From the NCBI RefSeq assembly GCF_049472135.1, contig NZ_JBMOVV010000008.1, positions 1-64,000 of the forward strand: 64,000 bases of DNA, in the 5' to 3' direction. Origin of the DNA: Arcobacter_B sp049472135 (GTDB lineage Bacteria; Campylobacterota; Campylobacteria; Campylobacterales; Arcobacteraceae). Position 1 is the first letter of the stretch. Every line of letters starts with the position of its first letter. A model generated the notes under the pieces. It worked only from the letters and a program-made list of their open reading frames with translations. It searched no databases and was not told the origin of the DNA. The position numbers and the translations under genes were made by a program. Of this stretch, positions 46,682 to 53,803 are shown one piece after another.

Positions 46682-46700
46682 ACTCTTATATTATTAATTT

Positions 46701-46823
46701 TTATGTTGTAAATAGTCTGAAAACAGGTATGCTATTTTGCATATGCATAAGTAATATAAGTGCGAATGAAAAAGCAGCTAAAATGCAGCTGTTTTTAAAT
46801 CCTTTAATCATTAGTGTTCTCAT
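46701..46823 (-). CDS. Putative 40-residue membrane microprotein downstream of a c-di-GMP riboswitch
   Basis: Translation from the ATG complementary to 46821-46823 gives 40 residues: a short basic start (MRTLMIKGFKNS), one hydrophobic helix (about 13-27, CILAAFSFALILLMH) and a polar tail. An AGGAG sits seven bases before the ATG (complement of 46831-46835), the strongest ribosome site in this gap. The reading frame is downstream of a GEMM-I aptamer on the same strand, 97 bases away. Against it: size alone is weak evidence, and a small hairpin (46775-46791) lies within it. Function unknown; a c-di-GMP-regulated membrane peptide is the working idea. Confidence 0.55.
   Translation of the reverse strand: MRTLMIKGFKNSCILAAFSFALILLMHMQNSIPVFRLFTT
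46766..46800 (+). terminator. Weak terminator for the MoxR-VWA operon
   Basis: CAGCT (46775-46779) and AGCTG (46787-46791) with A-rich left and T-rich right flanks, followed by TTTTT (46792-46796). It reads as a modest rho-independent terminator on the plus strand, about 90 bases after the VWA stop. On the other strand it falls inside the microprotein frame. Confidence 0.4.
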
Positions 46824-46837
46824 TTTTAATCTCCTAG

Positions 46838-46920
46838 AATGTCCAAAGAAGCCAAGTTCGCGTATAACTTCTTGATTTTAATTCGTAGACTAGATTAAAA
46901 TTGCCAATTGCATTGGATAT
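46838..46920 (-). other. Expression platform candidate between riboswitch and microprotein
   Basis: On the minus strand this spacer holds a CCAAT/ATTGG mini-hairpin and an ATTTTAAT/ATTAAAAT stem of eight pairs. No T-tract follows, and no plain anti-Shine-Dalgarno pairing was found by eye, so the mechanism of control is not evident. Confidence 0.35.
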
Positions 46921-47000
46921 AAGAGTGTGCAATCCGGCTATCTTAAATCTAAGACCCGTGACTTTCCGTCCCTACCTCACGATAGGTTTGGCTATATTAA
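46921..47000 (-). ncRNA. c-di-GMP-I (GEMM-I) riboswitch aptamer
   Basis: Read on the minus strand, all GEMM-I landmarks occur in order. GCCAAACC (complement of 46985-46992) is followed by a six-pair hairpin CCTATC/GGTAGG (46981-46986 with 46971-46976) capped by a GTGA tetraloop (GNRA). Then come GGACGGAAAG (centre near 46965), CACGGGTCTTAG, a UAAGAU-type arm, and TAGCCGGATTGC. The position equivalent to G20 of the Vibrio Vc2 aptamer is G (complement of 46992). The adjacent pair is C-G, as in the Geobacter GEMM-Ib RNA, keeping base pairing by covariation. G20 favours c-di-GMP over cGAMP in known members. The aptamer lies just after tetR on the same strand, so it is either in a read-through leader or has its own promoter. 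Confidence 0.85.
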
Positions 47001-47051
47001 TTTTAAGTTATTTTTTATTACAAAAAGCTTATTTGTGGGAAAAATTTAGTT

Positions 47052-47681
47052 TTATTTACTCATTTTTCTAATTAAATCTTTTCCTTTTTCTGTAAGATTT
47101 GGATAAATCATAAATTCAAAAAATACCTCTTTTGATTCTTGGAGTGTCTCTAAAGTTACATCTCCTGTTGTTGAAGCAAATGTTTGCCAGTAAGCTGTAA
47201 TAAACCAATGTAACTTAGCTCTTTTATGAAGTGAACTTCTATTTAGTTCTTTTAACAAGCCTTCTTTTATTAAATAGTTTAGAAGATTTTCTATTTGATT
47301 AATTCTTAATTCTTGATTCGAAGCAAAAGCCTCTTTTAACTTTGAATCCATAGCTATTAGAACTGTTGCATCTCTTAATATAAACCTGTATTTAAAAAAT
47401 AGTTTTGCATATTGATTGAACATTTCATCCATTGCTTCAAAAAAATTTTCATGTAAAAGCATTTTCTCAAAGCTATTTAGTTCAACAAATTCAGAACTTA
47501 ACTGTAGATATAAATCTAGAATGATTTCTTCTTTATTTTTATAGTGGTAGTAAAGATTTCCAGGAGATATTCCTGCTTCTTTTGCTATATGGTTTGTTGT
47601 TATACTTAATGAATCTATTTCATTAAATAGTTTAAGGGCATTTTGTTTTATTTTTGTTTTTGCATCTATCTTTTTTTTCAT
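47052..47681 (-). CDS. TetR family transcriptional regulator
   Basis: 209 residues. The N-terminal HTH is textbook: KIKQNALKLFNEIDSLSITTNHIAKEAGISPGNLYYHYKNKEEI (shown in parts, residues about 7-50, with the recognition helix SPGNLYYHY). The C-terminal ligand/dimer domain is of the AefR-like, helical type. It diverges from a DinB-like gene across a perfect palindrome, its probable operator. Ligand unknown. Confidence 0.92.
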   Translation of the reverse strand: MKKKIDAKTKIKQNALKLFNEIDSLSITTNHIAKEAGISPGNLYYHYKNKEEIILDLYLQLSSEFVELNSFEKMLLHENFFEAMDEMFNQYAKLFFKYRFILRDATVLIAMDSKLKEAFASNQELRINQIENLLNYLIKEGLLKELNRSSLHKRAKLHWFITAYWQTFASTTGDVTLETLQESKEVFFEFMIYPNLTEKGKDLIRKMSK

Positions 47682-47719
47682 AAGGGTATTTTAACATTTT
47701 AGAGCTTTTACTTAATAAA

Positions 47720-47737
47720 TTAGAGTAATTACTCTAA
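47720..47737. promoter_or_regulatory. Palindromic operator candidate for the TetR regulator
   Basis: TTAGAGTAATTACTCTAA is a perfect 18-bp palindrome in the 116-bp gap between tetR and the divergent DinB-like gene. Its length, symmetry and location are as expected for TetR autoregulation plus control of the neighbour. Confidence 0.72.
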
Positions 47738-47797
47738 AGTTAAGTTCCTTGTAAAATAATCTATATTAAAATCTTTAAATAACAAGAAGGATTACAC

Positions 47798-48370
47798 ATG
47801 AAAGCAAAAGCAGGAGATGGATTGCCTCTTATTGAAAGAGCTGTTATTAGGTACTTTTTGATACCAGTTGTAAGATTACTTATGACATGGAATTTAGCTC
47901 TTTTTTTATTAAAAAGAGAAAGAAAGATTATTGAAAACTTGACGAATTTATTAAGTGACGAAGAAAAAGAAAAAAGAGTAAAAGTAGATAGAACTTTTGC
48001 AATAGAAGAACATAGTAGTGATTATTCAATCAATATGATTTGTGAACATTTATATATTACGAGTGAGGTAATCATGGAAGTAATAGACTCTTTATCAAGG
48101 GAAAAGGAATATAAAAAGAGTATTACAATAGAAAATGTGAAGCCTATTGGAAAAGATAAAGATTCAATAAAAATTTTTTTAGACTTTATGAATAAGTATG
48201 AGCTGTTTATAAAAGAACATAAGAAAAATCAATCAACTATGACAAAAGCTCATCCTTGGTTTATTAATTTTAACAATCATGATTGGAGTTGTTTTATGTT
48301 TATGCATACTTTTATTCATAGAAGACAAATTGAAGAAATATTAAGAGTTCAAAGGTTAAACAATGAGTAA
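47798..48370 (+). CDS. DinB-like (DUF1569-type) putative metal-dependent protein
   Basis: 190 residues with a DinB four-helix look. Probable metal ligands are His in NMICEHLY (about residue 83) and the late FMHTFIHRRQIEEIL pair (about 168-172), after AHPWFINFNNHDW. This fits the DUF1569 branch. An amphipathic or membrane-leaning N-terminus (RYFLIPVVRLLMTW) precedes it. DinB proteins are thiol- or metal-dependent transferases/hydrolases, unspecified here. AAGAAGG precedes the ATG. It overlaps the next gene by 8 bases and faces the tetR gene, so it is probably under TetR control. Confidence 0.78.
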   Translation: MKAKAGDGLPLIERAVIRYFLIPVVRLLMTWNLALFLLKRERKIIENLTNLLSDEEKEKRVKVDRTFAIEEHSSDYSINMICEHLYITSEVIMEVIDSLSREKEYKKSITIENVKPIGKDKDSIKIFLDFMNKYELFIKEHKKNQSTMTKAHPWFINFNNHDWSCFMFMHTFIHRRQIEEILRVQRLNNE

Positions 48371-48566
48371 TTATATGGGAACAATTTTTAGAATAGGGTG
48401 TATTTTTATCTTTTTAGTAAGTGTGTGGATTACTATAGCTTTGGTTATATTTTTATTGATTACTTTTTTATTTAGTATAAACTTAACTTTACCTATACTT
48501 CTTTGTTTAATTATGGGTATTTTAATAATAAGAATATTCTATCCAAAAAATATATTTAAAAATTAA
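48363..48566 (+). CDS. Small two-helix membrane protein
   Basis: 67 residues consisting of two predicted membrane helices (about 8-34 and 38-58) and a short basic tail (RIFYPKNIFKN). It overlaps the DinB-like gene by 8 bases and precedes the next gene by 9, so it is translated as part of this operon. No family recognised. Confidence 0.65.
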   Translation: MSNYMGTIFRIGCIFIFLVSVWITIALVIFLLITFLFSINLTLPILLCLIMGILIIRIFYPKNIFKN

Positions 48567-48575
48567 AGGATTAAT

Positions 48576-49763
48576 ATGAAAAATGTTTTTAAAGACTTTT
48601 ACAAAAACAATTTTATTTTTAAGGGTAAAGAAAAGCTTTCAAAGCTAACAATTGTATTTATAATATTACTAGATTTATTTGTTCTTTCTATTCTTCAAAT
48701 GGGAATTGATTTTCAAGTAAATATAATAAACAATCCAAACAACTCATATTCTAAACTTTGTAATAATCTTGTAAATTCAAATAAAATAAAAAGTTTCGAG
48801 AGTTATTACTATTATACATATGAGAATGAACATAAATATAACAATATTCAAAAAGAAGAAATATCACCAAGTTGTAAACAAATTGTTACATTACTTGATG
48901 AAGTAAAAAAACAGCATAATATAAATGAATTAAGAAAAGAAAATCAAATATTAAAAAATGAGTTAAGAACTATTAATAATCAGTTAGATTTTTACAGAAA
49001 AAACTATAATACAAAATTATTTGAAAACATACAAACTGATAATACAAAAAACATAGATTCAAGTATAAAAGAGAAGTACAATATGTACTTAGAAAAAAAT
49101 AAAGAGCTAGCTAATAAGATTGACAATTTAGAAAAAACTTTTTCTTCTTCAAAAAGTATTAAAAAATTGGTTTCGTATATTGATATAAATAAAGACTTGA
49201 TAAAAGAAAATCATAAGGCACAAATTAAAATATATGAAGTGAAAAAAGATTTAATTACACTTGCGTTTTTAATTCCTTTATTGCTTGTTGCTTTTTATTC
49301 AATGAAAAAGTTTTTGTTAAAAGAAAATTATGTTGTATATGTAATTGCAAAGAATATTTTAGTGATTATATCAATACCAACAATTATTTCATTTATATCT
49401 TTAATTTATACACTACTACCAAAAGTCTTTTTTGAAAAGCTTATGCAATTCTTTGCAAACTTAGAAATACCATTTGTTGTTTACTATTTTGCATTAGGTG
49501 TTTTAGTAATCATTTTTACATTTATAATAATAAGAATACAAAAAAAGTATAGAGAAAGTAGTAGTGAGTTTCAAAATACAACTATCTCAAAAATTGAGTC
49601 ATTTAATAAAAGTATTTGTAATAGCTGTAACAATAAGGTTAATTATGAAACAATGAATTTTTGCCCTAACTGTAAAAATGAATTAAGAGTAAAATGTAAC
49701 TCTTGTGGAAATATGACTATTTCATTTTTAAAGTATTGTTGTTCATGTGGAGAAGAAAGATAG
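48576..49763 (+). CDS. Membrane protein with coiled coil and C-terminal zinc ribbons
   Basis: 395 residues: a membrane helix (about 25-43), a long periplasmic or extracytoplasmic helical region (45-220) with coiled-coil heptads (ELRKENQILKNELRTINNQL), three more membrane helices (about 228-320), and a cytosolic tail with two zinc-ribbon-like motifs. The first is CNSCNNKVNYETMNFCPNC and the second CNSCGNMTISFLKYCCSC (from about residue 350). Downstream of the small membrane gene by nine bases. The tail probably binds zinc or a partner. Function not known. Confidence 0.7.
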   Translation: MKNVFKDFYKNNFIFKGKEKLSKLTIVFIILLDLFVLSILQMGIDFQVNIINNPNNSYSKLCNNLVNSNKIKSFESYYYYTYENEHKYNNIQKEEISPSCKQIVTLLDEVKKQHNINELRKENQILKNELRTINNQLDFYRKNYNTKLFENIQTDNTKNIDSSIKEKYNMYLEKNKELANKIDNLEKTFSSSKSIKKLVSYIDINKDLIKENHKAQIKIYEVKKDLITLAFLIPLLLVAFYSMKKFLLKENYVVYVIAKNILVIISIPTIISFISLIYTLLPKVFFEKLMQFFANLEIPFVVYYFALGVLVIIFTFIIIRIQKKYRESSSEFQNTTISKIESFNKSICNSCNNKVNYETMNFCPNCKNELRVKCNSCGNMTISFLKYCCSCGEER

Positions 49764-49787
49764 TTTATAAAAGATAGTATGTTCATT

Positions 49788-49828
49788 GTGTAACTTTTAA
49801 ATGTTAGTATAAATAATAGGAGTTACAC
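49788..49828 (+). promoter_or_regulatory. Inverted repeat and promoter before the ceramidase-like gene
   Basis: GTGTAAC (49788-49794) and GTTACAC (49822-49828) are exact inverted copies. A TATAAA -10-like box lies between them, and the right copy fills the space between AGGAG and the ATG at 49829. As the left copy would lie near -35, an operator is as likely as an RNA hairpin. Confidence 0.4.
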
Positions 49829-50509
49829 ATGTGGACAGAATCTATAGATTTATATTGTGAAAGAGTTGATACATCTTTTTGGGCTGAACCTATAAATACT
49901 TTAACGAATTTAGCTTTTATACTCGCTTCATTATATGCACTATATATTCATAAAAAAGAGGGCTTAAATAATAAGCCATATATATTTTTATCCATAATGG
50001 TTGGTTTTATTGGTGTAGGCTCATTCTTATTTCATACTTTTGCTAATACTTGGAGTTCTCTTGCTGATACAATTCCTATATGGTCATTTGTTGTTTTATA
50101 TGTATTGTTTATACTTAGAATAATTTTCAAGGCCACATGGTTTAAAACATTACGAATAATGACAATAGTATTTGTTTTAGCATACTTAGGATTTGACCTT
50201 GCAAATAGTGAAAACTCAAATACAAAGCTTTTAAACGGCTCTTTACAATATGCACCAGCATTATTCTTTATGTTTATATTCTGCATCTCTTTGTATGTTA
50301 AAAGAAGAATTTTATTTAAGTATTCTGTCATTGCTTTTTTTGTTTTCATAATTTCTCTTACTTTTAGAACATTTGATATATATTTGTGTAACAACTTAAA
50401 TATAGGTACACATTTTATGTGGCATATTCTAAATGCACTAATGTTGTTTATTTTACTATATACTTTACATGCTGCTGTAAAAGAGAATAGGCTAAATACA
50501 AAATATTAA
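49829..50509 (+). CDS. Ceramidase family (CREST) membrane hydrolase
   Basis: 226 residues with seven predicted membrane helices, matching alkaline ceramidase/PAQR-like CREST proteins. Conserved residues are visible: DLYCE and AEPINTLTNLAF near the start, GVGSFLFHT (62-70, zinc-site His69 and Ser65), Asp80 in SLADTIPIW, and the C-terminal HFMWHILNA (His195, His199). Such proteins hydrolyse amide bonds of ceramide-like or other lipids in the membrane. The actual lipid in this bacterium is unknown. Preceded by AGGAG. It is separated from the upstream operon by its own promoter. Confidence 0.83.
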   Translation: MWTESIDLYCERVDTSFWAEPINTLTNLAFILASLYALYIHKKEGLNNKPYIFLSIMVGFIGVGSFLFHTFANTWSSLADTIPIWSFVVLYVLFILRIIFKATWFKTLRIMTIVFVLAYLGFDLANSENSNTKLLNGSLQYAPALFFMFIFCISLYVKRRILFKYSVIAFFVFIISLTFRTFDIYLCNNLNIGTHFMWHILNALMLFILLYTLHAAVKENRLNTKY

Positions 50510-50780
50510 AGATTTTACTTAAAATAGACATTCAATAAAATTAAATTCTTAATAAAATAAAAGTATGTATTGTAAATGAATATAGTTGTATATAACTATA
50601 TAGTTTTATATATTGAAATAGTTGAATGCAAGTATATAGCGTAAATTGTTTCCATTTTGTAATAGTCCTATTTTTTAAGGTTTATCCTTAGTTTATACTT
50701 AAAAAGATACTAAAAATACTACATATTTCCTTTTATAAAGGAAATAAAATATTGTTTTTTTACACCAAAACCCCATAATA
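50510..50780. other. Gene-free AT-rich gap before the ribosomal operon
   Basis: No gene was seen. It holds TATAGTT (50581-50587) and AACTATA (50594-50600) inverted repeats with overlapping AACTATATAGTT, and a perfect 10-bp hairpin TATTTCCTTT/AAAGGAAATA (50724-50746). T-rich runs after the hairpin might act as an insulator or UP-like element for the downstream promoter. Confidence 0.5.
50724..50761 (+). terminator. Hairpin upstream of the S10 promoter
   Basis: TATTTCCTTT (50724-50733) and AAAGGAAATA (50737-50746) with a TAT loop, then a T7-8 run at 50754-50761 eight bases later. It could stop read-through from upstream into the ribosomal promoter region. Confidence 0.4.
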
Positions 50781-50781
50781 C

Positions 50782-50810
50782 TTGACATTTAATACATTTT
50801 AAGTTATAAT
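50782..50810 (+). promoter_or_regulatory. Consensus sigma70 promoter of the S10-spc operon
   Basis: TTGACA (50782-50787), a 17-base spacer and TATAAT (50805-50810). Both boxes are perfect consensus, unusual in a phylum that normally lacks -35 boxes. Transcription should start near 50817, giving a leader of about 60 bases before rpsJ. Confidence 0.9.
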
Positions 50811-50829
50811 CCGCGTCCACTAAATGTGG

Positions 50830-50855
50830 TTAGAGTGCTTTTTCGGCACATCTAA
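50830..50855 (+). promoter_or_regulatory. Hairpin in the rpsJ leader
   Basis: TTAGAGTGC (50830-50838) pairs with GCAC-A-TCTAA (50846-50855) around a TTTTTTCG-type loop, within the transcribed leader. A smaller CCAC/GTGG hairpin precedes it. It might bind a ribosomal protein, but the family of autoregulation is unknown. Confidence 0.45.
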
Positions 50856-50876
50856 CGAGTTCTTTAAAGGAAAAAA

Positions 50877-51191
50877 ATGGAAAAAATCAGATTAAAGCTT
50901 AAAGCTTACGATCATAGAGTTTTAGACAGAAGTGTTGCTTCAATTGTTGAAGCTGTTAAAAGAACTGGTGCTGAGTTAAGAGGTCCAATCCCTCTTCCAA
51001 CTAAAATCAGAAGATATACAGTTCTTAAAGGTCCTCACGTAAACAAGGATTCAAGAGAGCAATTCGAAATCAGAGTTCACACTAGAATGATTGATATCAT
51101 TGCAGCGACTCCTGATACAGTTGATTCATTAATGAAACTTGACTTAGCTCCTGAAGTTGATGTTGAAGTTAGATCTATGGGTCAAGAATAA
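50877..51191 (+). CDS. rpsJ: 30S ribosomal protein S10
   Basis: 104 residues, the usual length. EKIRLKLKAYDHRVLDRSV at the start and GPIPLPTKI are diagnostic of S10/NusE, which also serves in transcription antitermination. First gene of the operon behind the consensus promoter and leader hairpin, with AAAGGAAAA before the ATG. Confidence 0.98.
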   Translation: MEKIRLKLKAYDHRVLDRSVASIVEAVKRTGAELRGPIPLPTKIRRYTVLKGPHVNKDSREQFEIRVHTRMIDIIAATPDTVDSLMKLDLAPEVDVEVRSMGQE

Positions 51192-51207
51192 GAAGAAAGG
51201 GTAATAA

Positions 51208-51783
51208 ATGGAATTTATCGTAGAAAAAATTGGTATGAGTAGAACTGTTTCAGTTCCTGCTGTTCCTGTTACACTTTTAAGAGTTCTAGATACTAAGGTA
51301 TGTGAAGTGACTGACGGTGTAGCAATTGTTTCTTATGCTTCTGGAAAGAAGATGAACAAAGCAATTGAAGGTCAACAAAAAAAATATAATCTATCTAAAG
51401 AGTTTAATAGATTTGCAACAGCAACTGTAGCAAATACTGAAGCTGGTGATTTAGATGTTGCTCCTTTATCTGAAGCGAAAGTTTTAAAAACAACTTTCAA
51501 AACTAAAGGTAGAGGTTTCCAAGGTGGGGTTAAAAGATGGAACTTCGCTGGTGGTAGAGCATCACACGGTCACAGAATGGGTAGAAGAACTGGTTCAATC
51601 GGTAACTGTGAATGGCCAGGTAGAGTTATGCCAGGTAAGAAAATGCCAGGTCAATACGGAAATACAAATGTAAGTGTTAAAAATGATGTAGTTTCATTTG
51701 ACGCTGAAACTGGAATTTTAGTTGTTAAAGGTTCAGTATCAGGACCAAATGGTGCATTAGGAAAAGTAAAGGTTGCTAAATGA
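51208..51783 (+). CDS. rplC: 50S ribosomal protein L3
   Basis: 191 residues, early 50S assembly protein. Contains GRGFQGGVKRWNF and the HGHRMGRRTGSIG region with the glutamine/glycine loop typical of L3. Shorter than E. coli L3 mainly in the N-terminal domain. Overlaps rplD by four bases (ATGA). Confidence 0.97.
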   Translation: MEFIVEKIGMSRTVSVPAVPVTLLRVLDTKVCEVTDGVAIVSYASGKKMNKAIEGQQKKYNLSKEFNRFATATVANTEAGDLDVAPLSEAKVLKTTFKTKGRGFQGGVKRWNFAGGRASHGHRMGRRTGSIGNCEWPGRVMPGKKMPGQYGNTNVSVKNDVVSFDAETGILVVKGSVSGPNGALGKVKVAK

Positions 51784-52391
51784 GTAATGCAGTAGTATTA
51801 AACGAGAAATTTGAAAATAATGGTGAGTTAGCATTACCAGCAAGTTATGAAGAGATTAACTCTCACAACTTATACTTATATGTTAAGTCGTACTTATCTT
51901 CATTAAGAGCAAATACAGCTAGAGTTAAAAACAGATCTGAAGTTAGCGGTGGTGGTAAAAAACCTAAAGCTCAAAAAGGTTCTGGTGGTGCTAGATGGGG
52001 TTCTAAAAGATCTCCTTTATTCGTTGGTGGAGGTCAAGTATTTGGACCATCTGCAAGAAACTATAACCAAAAAGTTAACAAAAAACAAAAAGCTTTAGCA
52101 TTAAAATTCGCTTTAAATGCACAAGCTAACAATGGTTCATTATTTGTAGCAGATTCTGTTAAAGTTGAATCAGGTAAGACTAAAGACGCAGTTGCAGTTT
52201 TAAGTAAACTAGACAAAAGAGATACTCTTGTTGTAGTTGATACAATTGATGAGAAAACATACTTAGCGTTTAGAAATGTTAAAAACTGTTATATGGTTGA
52301 AAAGCAAGAAGTTAACGCTTATTTAATTGCTGCATACCACTCAGTACTAATTGAAAAATCAGTATTTGATGCATTAACAAAAGAGGCTTAA
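51780..52391 (+). CDS. rplD: 50S ribosomal protein L4
   Basis: 203 residues. The tunnel-loop segment EVSGGGKKPKAQKGSGGARWGSKRSP is characteristic; macrolide resistance in other bacteria maps to this loop, and nothing odd is seen here. L4 regulates the S10 operon in enterobacteria, but no E. coli-like leader is present. Couples with rplC. Confidence 0.97.
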   Translation: MSNAVVLNEKFENNGELALPASYEEINSHNLYLYVKSYLSSLRANTARVKNRSEVSGGGKKPKAQKGSGGARWGSKRSPLFVGGGQVFGPSARNYNQKVNKKQKALALKFALNAQANNGSLFVADSVKVESGKTKDAVAVLSKLDKRDTLVVVDTIDEKTYLAFRNVKNCYMVEKQEVNAYLIAAYHSVLIEKSVFDALTKEA

Positions 52392-52392
52392 G

Positions 52393-52674
52393 ATGGCAGA
52401 TATTACAGATATTAAAGCGATATTATATACAGAAAAAACAATCGAGCTTCAAGAAAATGGTGTAATCGTTGTTCAAACTAGTCCAAGAATGACTAAAAAC
52501 GGTTTAAAAGAAGTATTTAAAGAGTATTTTGGTGTTACTCCATCAAAAGTAAATTCTTTAAGACAAAATGGTAAAGTTAAAAGATTTAGAGGAAAGCCTG
52601 GTAAAAGACCAGATTTCAAAAAATTCTACGTTACATTACCAGAGGGCGCTGAAATAGCGAACCTATCAGCTTAA
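52393..52674 (+). CDS. rplW: 50S ribosomal protein L23
   Basis: 93 residues, docking site at the tunnel exit for SRP and trigger factor. The KVNSLRQNGKVKRFRGKPGKRPDFKKFYVTL core is typical. Starts one base after rplD. Confidence 0.97.
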   Translation: MADITDIKAILYTEKTIELQENGVIVVQTSPRMTKNGLKEVFKEYFGVTPSKVNSLRQNGKVKRFRGKPGKRPDFKKFYVTLPEGAEIANLSA

Positions 52675-52685
52675 GGAGATTATAG

Positions 52686-53513
52686 ATGGCAATTAAAAAA
52701 TTTAGACCAATAACTCCTGCAAGAAGATTCATGTCTGTTATGGATACTTCTGATATTACTTCTAAACCAACAGTTAGATCTTTACTTGTAAGAGTAAAAG
52801 CTTCAGCTGGTAGAAATAATAACGGTAGAATCACTTCTAGACATAAAGAAGCAGGTGCTAAAAAATTATATAGAATTATCGATTTCAAAAGAGATAAATT
52901 TGGTGTTGAGGGAACAGTATCTACTATTGAGTACGACCCATACAGAAACTGTAGAATTTGTTTAGTTACTTATGCTGATGGTGATAAGAGATATATCTTA
53001 CAACCTTCTGGATTAAAAGTTGGTGATAAAGTTCAAGCTGCTGAGTCTGGTTTAGATATTATTCCAGGTAATGCTATGAGATTAAAATCTATCCCTGTAG
53101 GTACTATGGTTCATAACATTGAGATGAAACCAGGTAAAGGTGGACAAATTGCAAGATCTGCTGGTGGATATGCTCAAATTATGGGTAGAGAAGACAAGTA
53201 TGTTATCTTAAGATTACCATCTGGTGAAATGAGAAAAATTTTAGGTGTATGTATCGCTACAATTGGTATTGTTGGAAACGAAGATTACATCAATATGGTT
53301 GTTGGTAAAGCTGGTAGAACAAGACACATGGGTATTAGACCTCAAACTAGAGGTTCTGCAATGAACCCAATTGATCACCCTCATGGTGGTGGTGAAGGTA
53401 AAACTAACTCAGGTAGACATCCAGTTACTCCATGGGGTATGCCAACTAAAGGTTACAAAACTAGAAAGAAAAAAGCTAGTGACAAACTAATCATTTCAAG
53501 AAGAAAGAAGTAA
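52686..53513 (+). CDS. rplB: 50S ribosomal protein L2
   Basis: 275 residues, the largest assembly-critical rRNA binder near the peptidyl transferase centre. The conserved C-terminal DHPHGGGEGKTNSGRHPVTPWG segment is intact. AAGGAG precedes the ATG. Confidence 0.98.
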   Translation: MAIKKFRPITPARRFMSVMDTSDITSKPTVRSLLVRVKASAGRNNNGRITSRHKEAGAKKLYRIIDFKRDKFGVEGTVSTIEYDPYRNCRICLVTYADGDKRYILQPSGLKVGDKVQAAESGLDIIPGNAMRLKSIPVGTMVHNIEMKPGKGGQIARSAGGYAQIMGREDKYVILRLPSGEMRKILGVCIATIGIVGNEDYINMVVGKAGRTRHMGIRPQTRGSAMNPIDHPHGGGEGKTNSGRHPVTPWGMPTKGYKTRKKKASDKLIISRRKK

Positions 53514-53524
53514 GGGTTTAAAAG

Positions 53525-53800
53525 ATGGCAAGATCAATTAAAAAAGGTCCATTTGTAGATGCACACCTAATGAAAAAAGTTATCAAAGCTAATGAAGCTA
53601 ATGATAGAAAACCAATTAAAACTTGGTCAAGAAGATCAATGGTATTACCTGATATGATTGGTTTAACTTTTAATGTGCACAATGGAAGAAACTTTGTTCC
53701 TGTAAATATTACAGAGAACCACGTTGGATATAAATTAGGTGAATTTGCACCAACTAGAACATTTAAGGGTCACAAAGGCTCTGTACAGAAGAAGGCGTAA
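53525..53800 (+). CDS. rpsS: 30S ribosomal protein S19
   Basis: 91 residues; ARSIKKGPFVDAHLMKKV and the C-terminal GHKLGEFAPTRTFKGH-like sequence (YKLGEFAPTRTFKGH) are standard. Binds 16S head with S13. Confidence 0.98.
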   Translation: MARSIKKGPFVDAHLMKKVIKANEANDRKPIKTWSRRSMVLPDMIGLTFNVHNGRNFVPVNITENHVGYKLGEFAPTRTFKGHKGSVQKKA

Positions 53801-53803
53801 TCA

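Noticed and set aside
46921..47000. Reading the aptamer as a cGAMP-type (GEMM-Ib) switch
   Set aside because: The G20-equivalent position is G, not A; only the adjacent C-G pair resembles the GEMM-Ib examples.
46682..47051. A tRNA, sRNA or insertion-sequence remnant in this gap
   Set aside because: The structured part fits the GEMM-I riboswitch order of motifs much better, with no transposase or tRNA arms.
50581..50605. TATAGTT/AACTATA repeats as a regulator site
   Set aside because: The region is nearly pure A/T and such palindromes arise easily by chance; kept only as part of the gap description.
50510..50876. A small gene before rpsJ
   Set aside because: Only short frames without ribosome sites; the content is promoter, leader and hairpins.
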